Shown in pieces: positions 8,392-18,110 of a stretch of DNA of 38,772 bases; the stretch's first letter is position 1, and each line of letters opens with the position of its first letter. This DNA comes from an uncultured Pelagibacteraceae bacterium. Its GTDB lineage: Bacteria; Pseudomonadota; Alphaproteobacteria; Pelagibacterales; Pelagibacteraceae. Both the position numbers and the translations under genes were made by a program. Where the stretch lies: NCBI GenBank assembly GCA_902616205.1, contig CACMRY010000006.1:1-38772 (forward strand). Reading direction: 5' to 3'. The notes below the pieces were generated by a model. That model made no database searches. It saw nothing but the letters and a program-made list of their open reading frames with translations, and had not been told where the DNA came from.

Positions 8392-10967
8392 TTTTTTTTT
8401 AACTTTTCTAAAGTTCTAGTTATAAATCTTGGTGTAAGAGTTTTAATAGGATTTACAGAAGTTTTTAGATCTTTTGGTGGACCTTTGATTTTAAAACTTA
8501 CGCCAAAAACTCCTTCACCAACCTTTTTCCCTACCAAAATATCTCCTAATAAGGGAATTTTTGATATTGTTTTATTTATTGTGGTAGCTGGGACCAGAGT
8601 GCCTCTAAGACTTGTTAGTTTATTTCTATCAATATAGCCCTCCATTAAAATAGAAATTGCTGGTCCAATAGCATACATTTCATTTATGTTAGTAAGTGAC
8701 TGGTTTGATTCATAATTCATTTCAAATTCATTAAATCGAATACCCTCTCCTGTAAGAATATCTGCAATACCTTGAAGAGAGGCAAGTGTAAGTAATTTTG
8801 CTAGAACAGGAACGTCTTGAACTTTAAAATCAAATATTTTTAGATTTGCTTTTGTTTCATTATTTTTTTCTATAGACCCATAGGAAAGCTTTCCTTCAGT
8901 AAAGCCTTTAATAAACTTGTAGTTTTTTATAAATGGTTCAGGTTCTTCAATAAACAAATTAGTAACTTTCTCATCTCTAGTATTAGTTTTTATAGATAGT
9001 GAAAAATCATTTTTATTGTTAATTTTAGAGCTAATTTCAGCAGAAATAACATCATTTTTTTTTAATAAAATCTCACCGACTAAGTTGGACAGTTTACTGT
9101 TTTTATCTATAAATATATTATTAAGTTCAACTGATATGTTTGCGTTTATATTTTCAAATCTCTCAAAAATGTTATTAGTATTTTCGCCCTTTAAATAATT
9201 TGAAATGAGTAATTGAGCGTCAAACTCACTACCTGAAAGTTTATATCGATTATCATTTTTTTTTTGAAATTTAATATTATTTAATTTTTGATTTAAATTC
9301 TCATAATTCAAAATTACAGAATCAATATTTTTAATTTTATATTTTTTTGATAATGTTATATTACTTACCTGTATAGTATTCAGATTTTCTTTATATTCAA
9401 TTTGGTTAAATTTTAAATCATCTTTATATCGACCTTTCATGATTAGATTAGAATTAATTTTTTTATTTTTTTTATATTCAAGTGATTTAAAATTTAAAAA
9501 GAGATTGTTTAAATTAATATTAGCATCAAAATCTAAAGTCTCTGAGTTTTGGATTAAATCAATTTTATAACTGTCAGATAAGTTATTATTTAATGAATAT
9601 AATCCTTTTAATTTTATATCTTTAATTTTTTTATTTATATTTATTTCAATTAAATTATCTTTGAAGATTATTATATCTTTATATTCAGGCAAAAACCTCT
9701 TTAAATTGCTACCATTATGTGAGATCTCTAATTTACTAATTTTTAAATTTGAATTTAATTTGTATTTTTCTATCGTATTTTTTTTATTAAATTCAAATTC
9801 AATTGAGTTATTTGAATCAAATTGTAAATCCTGACTAGGTATTAATTTGTTATCAATATTAATTATTTCTTTAATTTGATCAGAATTTATTTTATTTCCT
9901 CTGTTAGAAAAATTTCCCTTAAATTTTATATTTTCATTTTTTTTTTTTGAAATTAAAAATTTAGCATCTCCTAAATTTGGTTGTTTCTTTTCATCACTTA
10001 GAAAATAAATTTTTGAATTTACATTTATATCAAATATGTGATTTTTATAATCAAGTTTTAATTCACCATTATTAATATTAATTGGTAAATTTAAATTCTT
10101 CTTAAATTTTATTTCGTCAAAATTGATTTTTGATTTTAATTCAAATTTATCAATTTTTTTTTTATTAATTAGACTGAATGAAAACTTATTATTTGATGAA
10201 AGATTTACTTCTGAATTTTCAATAAAATCAAAGTTATAATCTAAATTTCTTTGCAATTTTTTTATATCAAAAACCTGTTTTTTATTTGATATATCACCGT
10301 TAATTATAAAACTATTGTCATGTTTTTTGACTGATATAGTTTCTGAGTTAAAATTAATATCTTCATAAATAAATTGTAAATCATTTATGAAATGTTGTTT
10401 TTGATCTGATATAAAATTAAAAGAGATTTTCTCTAATTCACCTTTGTTTAAAAGGTTTATTTGTGCATTTGTTACCTTTCCTAAAATACTATAATCAAAT
10501 GTTTTGTTATTATTTTGAAAATCTAGAACAATTGATGCTTTAATCTTGCCTTTTTTAATTTGACTTAAAATTAATTCTCTTGAGAAGTTATAATCATACT
10601 CTGAAATAAAACTTTTAAAATTTGATATTTCATCTTCCCTTAGTAGAATTTCTAAACTCTGAATTGATCTATTATTAAACAAATTAGATATACTGAGTTT
10701 TGAAATAATTTTATCTAAATAGAGATATTCTTCTACAATTTGTAATTTAACGTTTGAAGTCTCAAGCTTTATTGTCTGTTCTTTGATATCTAATTTTATG
10801 AATACATCATTAATTTCAGATGATAGTTTTGGGTTTATTTGACTTATTTTTGAATAAATTAATTTATTAAATTTATCTGTTTTGATACCAAAAAAATTTA
10901 AATAAGTAATAATTGATGCAAATAAAAATATTATAGTAATTGGTATTATAAATAAGTATTTACGCAT
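8388..10967 (-). CDS. AsmA-like / DUF3971 (YhdP-type) large envelope protein
   Basis: 859 aa; N-terminal TM segment, long beta-rich low-complexity body, C-terminal AsmA2-like region (GDILVGKKVGEGVFGVSFKIKGPPKDLKTSVNPIKTLTPRFI). Confidence 0.75.
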   Translation of the reverse strand: MRKYLFIIPITIIFLFASIITYLNFFGIKTDKFNKLIYSKISQINPKLSSEINDVFIKLDIKEQTIKLETSNVKLQIVEEYLYLDKIISKLSISNLFNNRSIQSLEILLREDEISNFKSFISEYDYNFSRELILSQIKKGKIKASIVLDFQNNNKTFDYSILGKVTNAQINLLNKGELEKISFNFISDQKQHFINDLQFIYEDINFNSETISVKKHDNSFIINGDISNKKQVFDIKKLQRNLDYNFDFIENSEVNLSSNNKFSFSLINKKKIDKFELKSKINFDEIKFKKNLNLPININNGELKLDYKNHIFDINVNSKIYFLSDEKKQPNLGDAKFLISKKKNENIKFKGNFSNRGNKINSDQIKEIINIDNKLIPSQDLQFDSNNSIEFEFNKKNTIEKYKLNSNLKISKLEISHNGSNLKRFLPEYKDIIIFKDNLIEININKKIKDIKLKGLYSLNNNLSDSYKIDLIQNSETLDFDANINLNNLFLNFKSLEYKKNKKINSNLIMKGRYKDDLKFNQIEYKENLNTIQVSNITLSKKYKIKNIDSVILNYENLNQKLNNIKFQKKNDNRYKLSGSEFDAQLLISNYLKGENTNNIFERFENINANISVELNNIFIDKNSKLSNLVGEILLKKNDVISAEISSKINNKNDFSLSIKTNTRDEKVTNLFIEEPEPFIKNYKFIKGFTEGKLSYGSIEKNNETKANLKIFDFKVQDVPVLAKLLTLASLQGIADILTGEGIRFNEFEMNYESNQSLTNINEMYAIGPAISILMEGYIDRNKLTSLRGTLVPATTINKTISKIPLLGDILVGKKVGEGVFGVSFKIKGPPKDLKTSVNPIKTLTPRFITRTLEKLKKN

Positions 10968-12058
10968 TTATTTTATACAATGAGCTCTCAAGAAAATTAT
11001 CAATTTCGCCATCGAGTATTTTTTCAGGATTTGAGCTTTCAAAATTAGTTCTATTATCTTTAACCATCTGATATGGGTGCAATACATAAGATCTAATTTG
11101 ATGTCCCCACCCAATATCAGATTTCGAACTTTCTATATTTTCGTTTTGTTTTTCTCTTTTTTGAAGCTCATGTTCATAAAGTCTGGCTCTCAGCATATTC
11201 ATACATGTTTCTTTATTTTTATGTTGTGATCTTTCATTTTGACATTGTACAACTATTTTAGTTGGGATATGCGTTATTCTTACTGCACTATCGGTTGTGT
11301 TTACATGCTGTCCACCAGCACCACTTGACCTATAAGTATCTATCCTTAAATCTTTTTCAATAATCTCAATGTCTATTTTATCATCTACAACTGGATAAAT
11401 CCAAACACTAGCGAAACTCGTATGTCTTCGTGCCCCTGAATCGAATGGAGAAATTCTCACCAATCTATGAATACCTGACTCTGATTTTAGATAACCATAA
11501 ATATAGTTGCCCGATATTTTTATTGTAGATGATTTAATTCCTGCCTCATCTCCTCTGTGCTCACTAATTAGTTCGACAGAATATCCCTTGTTTGATGCCC
11601 ATTTCATGTACATTCTTCTAAGCATCTCAGCCCAGTCTTGACTTTCTGTTCCACCTGCACCAGCATGAAATTCTAAGTAACTATCAAGATTATCACTATC
11701 GTTAGATAAAAAACATTTTATCTCTAATTTTTTCAATCCAGATTTTAAAGCTTGTAATTTATCGAAGCTTTCATCTTGTAATGATTTATCGCTTTCAGAT
11801 ATAGCAAGATCTAAAATTTCTTCTATTTCTTTAAACTCATTTTCATAATTACTAAACGATCCAACTAAAAGTTCTAAATTTTTTTTTTCTTTTAAAATTT
11901 TTTCTGATGATTTTCTGTCTTGCCAGAAGTTTTGGCTCTCAATTTTATTATTTAATTCATCAAGTTTAGAATTAAGTTTATTTTTTTCAAAGAAACTCCT
12001 TAATTCTTAATATTATTTTGTTTATCTCTTTAATTAAATTACTTGTTTCTAAGTCCAT
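10960..12058 (-). CDS. prfB: Peptide chain release factor 2, expressed by programmed +1 frameshift (zero frame 12058-11990, then +1 frame 11988-10960)
   Basis: GGQHVNTTDSAVRITHIPT and the RF2 core in the 10960..11736 ORF; the upstream frame continues without stops to 11988; start ATG at 12058 followed after 23 codons by in-frame AAG GAG TTT CTT TGA A. Confidence 0.93.
11986..12001 (-). other. RF2 programmed +1 frameshift site (SD-like AAGGAG, slippery CTT, in-frame TGA)
   Basis: Minus-strand AAG GAG TTT CTT TGA A; same spacing of SD-like element, CUU and UGA as the well-known E. coli prfB site (AGG GGG UAU CUU UGA C). Confidence 0.92.
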
Positions 12059-12059
12059 T

Positions 12060-14399
12060 TTAATAAAACTTTAAAATATTTGTTTTTGATACATCACCAA
12101 TATTATCAATATCAATTTTATTATTATTTGCAATTTTTTCCTCTTTAAAAGATTCAATAATAGTACTTTTAGAATTACTGTCAGCTTTTTTACCAGTAGA
12201 TGCATCTATGACCATCATTTTAATTCCTTTTGCTACTTTGAATGGTCTTGCCTCATGATTATTGACCGAATTTTTAACAAATTCTTTGAAAATAGGTAGA
12301 GCAGTTTTTGATCCTGTTTCAAATTTTCCTAATGTTCTTGGATTATCAAAACCTACATAAACTCCAATTACTAAATTTGAAGTGAAACCAATGAACCATG
12401 CATCGGTATTTTTATTGGTCGTTCCCGTTTTACCTGCTAATTGTAAATTAAGATCTTTTAATTTTCTTCCTGTTCCTCTTTGAACAACTCCTTCTAAAAT
12501 GGAAGTCATTTGATAAGCTGTTTGAGGTGAAAAAATTTGTTTATAATTATTTTTTATTTGAGGAAGATTTTCACTTGTGTATGAAATCAAGTCGCAATTT
12601 TTACAAAATCTTAACTGATTTTTAAAAATTGTTTTTCCCTCACTATCTTGAATTCTATCTATAAATATTGGTTCAACTAACTTTCCTCCATTCACAAAAG
12701 ACGAGTAAGCGCTTGTCATCTTTAACAGAGTAGTTTCTGCTGAGCCTAGTGAAATTGACATCAATTCCTCAGGTCTTTCATATATTTTGAGTTTTTTTGA
12801 AAAATTTGTGATTTTTTTTAATCCAATTTCTTGAGCAATTCTTACAGTCATTAAATTTCTTGATTTTTCTACACCCGTTCTTAATGTTGAGGGACCATAA
12901 AACTTTTTTCCATAGTTTTCTGGTTTCCACATCTTTAAATCACTCCCTTGTTCAAGAACAATTGGGGCGTCTAAAACTAAGGTAGAGGGTGTAAAATTAT
13001 TCTCTAAAGCTAGCGCATATATAAATGGCTTAAATGCTGATCCAGGTTGTCTTTTAGCTTGTGTAACTCTATTATATTCACTTTTACTAAAACTAAATCC
13101 CCCAGCCATTGCCAAAACTCTTCCAGTAAAGGGATCCATCACAACCATTCCACCATTTACAGCAGGTAATTGTTTTAATTCATAGTCTTCCTGATTAATT
13201 TTTTTTACATAAACTAAATCTCCAACTTTAAATAACTCGTCTATATTTTTTCTTGTCCAATTTAAGTTTTCAAATTTAATTTTACCATTAACATTTTTTT
13301 CAGTTTCTATATTTGCCTCAAATTTATTTATTTTCTTTATAATTGCTATTTGCCATCCTAAAGATTTTTCTAATTTGAACTTATCTAAATTTTTATTCCA
13401 ATTTTTGATTATTTTTTTATTTACTAAAGAACCTCTCCAACCTCTTCTTCTATCATATTGTTCTAAACCTTTTCTTAATGCTGCTGAAGCTATAGTTTGT
13501 AATTTTAAATCAATTGGAGTTTTAATATTAAAACCTTGTTTGTAAACTTTATCAAAACCATATGTATCAATTACTTTTTTTCTTACATCTTCAACGTAAT
13601 ATCTAGTGTCTTCTAAATATATTCTTTGTCTTTTACTAAGTTTAATCTCTGTATTTATAAATTCATTTAATAAATTTTGATCTATATATTCATTTTCATA
13701 AAGATTTTTTAAAACAAGATCTCTTCTGTATTTAGCTAGATTTATGTTTTTATAAGGATTATATCTGCTTGGAGCCTTTGGTAGCGCTGCTAGTAAAGCT
13801 GCCTCTGAATAATTTAATTCGTTAATTGATTTATCAAAATATCTCAAACTAGCAGAAGCTATTCCATAACTTCCTTCACCTAAATATATTTGGTTGAGAT
13901 AAAGCTCTAAAATTCTCTTCTTGCTTAAAGCTCTTTCAATTCGAAAAGCTAAAATTGCTTCTTTAATTTTTCTGTCAAAACTTACTTCATTTGATAGTAA
14001 AAAATTTTTAGCAACCTGTTGGGTTATAGTTGAGGCTCCTTCCAACCTTTTAGATTTTAGAGCATTTTTGATATTATTCTTAATAGCTCTAACAATTCCT
14101 TTTGCATCCACCCCAGGATGGTGAAAAAAATTTTTATCCTCTGCAGACAAGAAAGAGTTGATTACAACATTTGGTATGGCCTCAAATGGCACAAATATTC
14201 TCTTCTCAGACGAAAAGTCACTAACCAATACCCCATTACCTGAATATAGCTTGCTAGACACAGGAGGTTTATAGTTTTTTAAGAATTTGTAGTCTGGTAG
14301 CTTATTGGAATAAATCCATAAAATTGAAAATATACCAATCAAAGTTACTAACATTGTCAGTATTGATAGGGATAGAACTTTTTTTATTATTGAGCTCAT
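12060..14399 (-). CDS. mrcA: Penicillin-binding protein 1A (bifunctional transglycosylase/transpeptidase)
   Basis: 779 aa; GT51 motifs EDKNFFHHPGVD, EGASTITQQVAKNFLLS; transpeptidase motifs RQPGSAFKPF and KTGTT. Confidence 0.95.
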   Translation of the reverse strand: MSSIIKKVLSLSILTMLVTLIGIFSILWIYSNKLPDYKFLKNYKPPVSSKLYSGNGVLVSDFSSEKRIFVPFEAIPNVVINSFLSAEDKNFFHHPGVDAKGIVRAIKNNIKNALKSKRLEGASTITQQVAKNFLLSNEVSFDRKIKEAILAFRIERALSKKRILELYLNQIYLGEGSYGIASASLRYFDKSINELNYSEAALLAALPKAPSRYNPYKNINLAKYRRDLVLKNLYENEYIDQNLLNEFINTEIKLSKRQRIYLEDTRYYVEDVRKKVIDTYGFDKVYKQGFNIKTPIDLKLQTIASAALRKGLEQYDRRRGWRGSLVNKKIIKNWNKNLDKFKLEKSLGWQIAIIKKINKFEANIETEKNVNGKIKFENLNWTRKNIDELFKVGDLVYVKKINQEDYELKQLPAVNGGMVVMDPFTGRVLAMAGGFSFSKSEYNRVTQAKRQPGSAFKPFIYALALENNFTPSTLVLDAPIVLEQGSDLKMWKPENYGKKFYGPSTLRTGVEKSRNLMTVRIAQEIGLKKITNFSKKLKIYERPEELMSISLGSAETTLLKMTSAYSSFVNGGKLVEPIFIDRIQDSEGKTIFKNQLRFCKNCDLISYTSENLPQIKNNYKQIFSPQTAYQMTSILEGVVQRGTGRKLKDLNLQLAGKTGTTNKNTDAWFIGFTSNLVIGVYVGFDNPRTLGKFETGSKTALPIFKEFVKNSVNNHEARPFKVAKGIKMMVIDASTGKKADSNSKSTIIESFKEEKIANNNKIDIDNIGDVSKTNILKFY

Positions 14400-14480
14400 T
14401 TATGTTTAATTTAGATAATGAATTTGGTAATGTTGTGGCACCGAATTTAAAAATAAACAAATGAAAAAAAATCAAAATTT

Positions 14481-16244
14481 ATGTCAAAAAATTTATACAT
14501 TGATGCATCGCATCCAAATGAAACAAGAGTTGTTCTTAAAAATGAAAATCATATTGAAGATTATGAATATGAAAGTATCAACAATACATTAATAAAAAAT
14601 AACATTTATCTAGGAAAAGTAAGTCGTATTGAACCATCTTTACAAGCTGCTTTTGTTGATTTTGGAAGAGAAAGACATGGTTTTTTATCATTCAATGATA
14701 TTCAATCAGATTACTATCAAATACCTCAAAGCGATTTAGAAAAAATTAAAGAGGAAGAGGAAAAAGTTAGAGAAGAATTATCTAAAGAGAGTGAAAGCAT
14801 AGAAAATAAAATTTTAGATGGAGAAGACGAAATAAAAATTGAAGATCCAGTTGAAAAAAAAGATGAAGATTTAGAAGAAAAAAAAGACGAAAAAATACAA
14901 AAAAGATTTCCCTCAAAGAGGTATAAAATTCAAGAAGTTATAAAACCTAATCAAGTTATCTTGGTACAGGTTTTAAAAGATGAAAGAGGTTTGAAGGGAG
15001 CTGCACTGAGCACATTTATATCCATAGCAGGAAAATATATAGTGCTTATGCCTAACACAGCCAAAGGAGGTGGTATTTCAAGAAAGATATTTAATCCAGG
15101 AGATCGAAAAAAAATTCGAAATATTCTTAATGAAATAGAAATTCCAAAAGAAATGGGAATAATTGTAAGAACAGCAGGATCAAATAAAACAAAAAATGAA
15201 ATTAATGGTGATTTAATAAATTTAATAACAGTTTGGGACTCGATTAAGAGTAATGCAATGAATTCTTTAGCTCCATCTCTTATCCATCAAGAAAGCGATA
15301 TTATTAAAAGAAGTATTCGAGATATGTACGATGATGAAACTCAAAATATCATTGTAGAAGGTAACGAGGGCTATCAGAAAGCAAAAAATTATATGAAGGT
15401 AATGATGCCAAAACAATTAAAAAAAGTTAAAAAGCACAGAGATAAAATACCATTATTTTTTAAAGAAAATATTGAAAAAAAACTTTTTGAAATCTTTAAG
15501 ACAGAAGTAAAACTTAGTTCAGGTGGTTATTTGGTAATAAATCCTACTGAAGCTTTAATTTCTATAGATGTTAATTCTGGAAAATCAATTAAACAAAAAA
15601 ATGTTGAAAGTACTGCTTTAGATACAAATTTAGAAGCTGCGGAAGAAATAGCAAGACAAATTAAAATCAGAGATTTATCTGGATTAATAATAATTGACTT
15701 TATTGATATGTTAAATTTTGGAAATAGAAGGCAAGTTGAAAGAAAATTAAAAGAAAAATGCCGTAATGATAGAGCTAGAATTCAAATTGGTAAAATAAGT
15801 AATTTTGGTTTATTAGAAATGTCAAGACAAAGACTTCGAGAAAGCAATATAAAATGGTTAATTAAACTAACAAACGAAACTTTTGCACAAAAAATTATAA
15901 AATTAATCGAAATAAAATCTTTGGAAAATAGTTCCAAAATTATTGATTTAAAAATTAATAATAAAATTTCAGATTTTATAGAAAATCAATTTATTGATGA
16001 TTTAAAATATTTTGAAAAAAAAAATAAAATTAAAATAAATATTACTCATTCCGAAGAGTTAAATTTAACCGAGTACTTAATAGAGTTTAAATCTAAATCT
16101 GGGAAAATATTGGATAAAATTGAAAAAATTGAAAATTTACAGAAAGTTGTTACCACAAAAGAAAACTCAAATTATATTATTCAAAAAACATTTAAAAAAA
16201 GAAAATTTAAAAAAAGAAAGTTTGTTAAGAAGAAAGTTAAATAA
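14481..16244 (+). CDS. rne: Ribonuclease E/G family endoribonuclease (RNase E)
   Basis: 587 aa; MSKNLYIDASHPNETRVVLKN start, acidic insertion in the S1 domain, SIDVNSGK and IIDFIDM catalytic motifs, NDRARIQIGKISNFGLLEMSRQRLR. Confidence 0.93.
   Translation: MSKNLYIDASHPNETRVVLKNENHIEDYEYESINNTLIKNNIYLGKVSRIEPSLQAAFVDFGRERHGFLSFNDIQSDYYQIPQSDLEKIKEEEEKVREELSKESESIENKILDGEDEIKIEDPVEKKDEDLEEKKDEKIQKRFPSKRYKIQEVIKPNQVILVQVLKDERGLKGAALSTFISIAGKYIVLMPNTAKGGGISRKIFNPGDRKKIRNILNEIEIPKEMGIIVRTAGSNKTKNEINGDLINLITVWDSIKSNAMNSLAPSLIHQESDIIKRSIRDMYDDETQNIIVEGNEGYQKAKNYMKVMMPKQLKKVKKHRDKIPLFFKENIEKKLFEIFKTEVKLSSGGYLVINPTEALISIDVNSGKSIKQKNVESTALDTNLEAAEEIARQIKIRDLSGLIIIDFIDMLNFGNRRQVERKLKEKCRNDRARIQIGKISNFGLLEMSRQRLRESNIKWLIKLTNETFAQKIIKLIEIKSLENSSKIIDLKINNKISDFIENQFIDDLKYFEKKNKIKINITHSEELNLTEYLIEFKSKSGKILDKIEKIENLQKVVTTKENSNYIIQKTFKKRKFKKRKFVKKKVK
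16191..16235 (+). repeat. 15-bp tandem repeat (2 near-identical units plus one degenerate) in the rne 3' end
   Basis: tttaaaaaaagaaaa / tttaaaaaaagaaag / tttgttaagaagaaa, encoding FKKRK-FKKRK-FVKKK. Confidence 0.75.
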
Positions 16245-17013
16245 TTCCACTATTAGTGGTTGATGCAGATCCAAATAAATTTGGATTAATTCTTCCAGAT
16301 AGAAATGATTTTCTGCCTGAGATTACTGCATATTTCATTGCCTCAGCCATCTCATAAGGGTTTTTAGCTTTAGCTATTGCTGTATTAATTAAGACGCCAT
16401 CACAACCTAGTTCCATTGCCTGAGTTGCATCAGATGCTTGTCCTATGCCTGCATCGACAATAACAGGCAGCTTTGTTTGATTTCTGATTATTTTCAAATT
16501 AATTTTATTTTGAATACCTAATCCTGAGCCTATTGGTGCAGCCAAAGGCATTATTGCACACGCTCCGGCATTTTCTAATCTTTTTGCCATCAAAGGATCG
16601 TCATTGCAATAAACCATAACTTTAAATCCCTCTTTTGTTAAAACTTCAGTAGATTTAAGCGTTTCAATTGCATCTGGAAATAATGTTTTTTTATCTCCCA
16701 AAACTTCAAGTTTTACTAATTTCCATCCTCCAATTTCCCTTGCTAATCTAAGTGTCCTTAAAGCTTCACCTGAGCTAAAGCATCCCGCAGTATTTGGAAG
16801 ATAGGTAATTTTTTTTGGGTTTATATAATCCATCAACAAAGGTTTATTTTTATCTGATATATTTACTCTTCTTACTGCAACCGTCACAATATCTGCACCT
16901 GAGATTTTTATTGCTTTAGCACACTCCTTCATAGATTTATATTTTCCTGTACCGACAATTAGTCTCGAAGAATAATTTTTTTTTGCAATTATAAATTTAT
17001 CTTTATTTTCCAT
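16237..17013 (-). CDS. thiG: Thiazole synthase ThiG
   Basis: 258 aa; SRLIVGTGKYKS, VTVAVRRVN, PNTAGCFSSGEALRTLRLAREIG, VIVDAGIGQASDATQAMELGCDGVLINTAIA. Confidence 0.97.
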   Translation of the reverse strand: MENKDKFIIAKKNYSSRLIVGTGKYKSMKECAKAIKISGADIVTVAVRRVNISDKNKPLLMDYINPKKITYLPNTAGCFSSGEALRTLRLAREIGGWKLVKLEVLGDKKTLFPDAIETLKSTEVLTKEGFKVMVYCNDDPLMAKRLENAGACAIMPLAAPIGSGLGIQNKINLKIIRNQTKLPVIVDAGIGQASDATQAMELGCDGVLINTAIAKAKNPYEMAEAMKYAVISGRKSFLSGRINPNLFGSASTTNSGII

Positions 17014-17231
17014 TAACCCCCTCCAATAAAATGGACAATTTCCACTTTATCATTTTTAGAAAGAAGAATTTTTTTTATCTTTTTTTTATCAATAATTTCT
17101 CTGTTATATTCTATTGCAATTTTGTTTAGGGGTATTTCTAACTTATCAACAAGATTTTTTAATGAAAAGTTTGAATTTATAATAGTTTGCTTACCATTTA
17201 CTGTTATTTTTATTTTATTTTTTTTTCTCAT
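17013..17231 (-). CDS. thiS: Sulfur carrier protein ThiS
   Basis: 72 aa ubiquitin-like protein ending in GG (VEIVHFIGGG); upstream of thiG. Confidence 0.93.
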   Translation of the reverse strand: MRKKNKIKITVNGKQTIINSNFSLKNLVDKLEIPLNKIAIEYNREIIDKKKIKKILLSKNDKVEIVHFIGGG

Positions 17232-17247
17232 ATATTATAAGTTTTTA

Positions 17248-17694
17248 GTGAACAAAATAATTATCATTAATGGACCTAATCTTAATCTATTAGGTCAAAG
17301 AGAACAATCTCAATATGGTAGCAAAGACTATAATTACTTAATTGAGATTTGTTATGAGAAGGCCAAAGAATTAAATTTAAATTTAGATATAAAACAATCG
17401 AATGTAGAAGGTGAAATTGTTAATTTAATACAAAATAGTGTCGGTAATTACGATGGTATTATAATTAATGCTGCAGCTTACAGTCATACATCTGTAGCTA
17501 TAAGAGATGCATTAGATGTATTTAAAAAACCTAAAATTGAGGTCCACATATCAAACATTTATAAAAGAGAGGAATTTAGACATAGGTCAATGATAAGTGG
17601 TGTCGTAACTGGAATTATTTGTGGACTTGGAATAAATGGCTATATTTTGGCCATAAAATCAATGCAAGAGCTTTTAGAAAATGAAAATAAATAA
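17248..17694 (+). CDS. aroQ: 3-dehydroquinate dehydratase, type II (GTG start)
   Basis: IIIINGPNLNLLGQREQSQYG, NAAAYSHTSVAIRDAL, EVHISNIYKREEFRH; supplied ORF start at 17122 is over-extended through thiS; GTG at 17248 gives the canonical N-terminus. Confidence 0.94.
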   Translation: MNKIIIINGPNLNLLGQREQSQYGSKDYNYLIEICYEKAKELNLNLDIKQSNVEGEIVNLIQNSVGNYDGIIINAAAYSHTSVAIRDALDVFKKPKIEVHISNIYKREEFRHRSMISGVVTGIICGLGINGYILAIKSMQELLENENK

Positions 17695-18109
17695 AAATAT
17701 TATTAAAGAGTTAAGTGATTATTTGGATGAATTTAATCTTACGGAAATTGAATATACTGAAAAAGATTTAAAAGTTAAAGTTTCAAAAACAAAAGAAATA
17801 AATTCAACTCCTGTTATAAAAAATACCTCAAAACAAGAAATAGAAAAAACAGAGAACAAGTCACCCGAAATAAGTGGAACAAAGATTTCATCGCCAATTA
17901 TTGGTACTGCATACTTAGCACCTGAACCGGGAGGTAAAAAATTTGCGGAAAAAGGAAGAAAAATTAAGAAGGGTGATACAATAATGATTGTTGAGGCAAT
18001 GAAAACTATGAACCATGTTCCCTGCCCAATGGATGGAACAATAAAAGAAATTTGTGTTGAGGATGGTCAACCAGTTGAGTTTGGACAAACTATAGCAATT
18101 TTAGTCTAA
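17681..18109 (+). CDS. accB: Acetyl-CoA carboxylase biotin carboxyl carrier protein
   Basis: 142 aa; biotinylation motif VEAMKTMNHV; followed by accC. Confidence 0.96.
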   Translation: MKINKNIIKELSDYLDEFNLTEIEYTEKDLKVKVSKTKEINSTPVIKNTSKQEIEKTENKSPEISGTKISSPIIGTAYLAPEPGGKKFAEKGRKIKKGDTIMIVEAMKTMNHVPCPMDGTIKEICVEDGQPVEFGQTIAILV

Positions 18110-18110
18110 T

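Noticed and set aside
11737-12058. Interpreting the split prfB as a frameshifted pseudogene or sequencing error
   Set aside because: The break falls exactly at SD-like + CTT + TGA, the canonical programmed frameshift geometry.
17122-17247. ORF-track extension of aroQ upstream to 17122 (MFRGISNLSTRFFNEKFEFIIVCLPFTVIF...)
   Set aside because: This part is antisense to thiS and does not belong to the type II dehydroquinase fold; GTG at 17248 gives the standard N-terminus.
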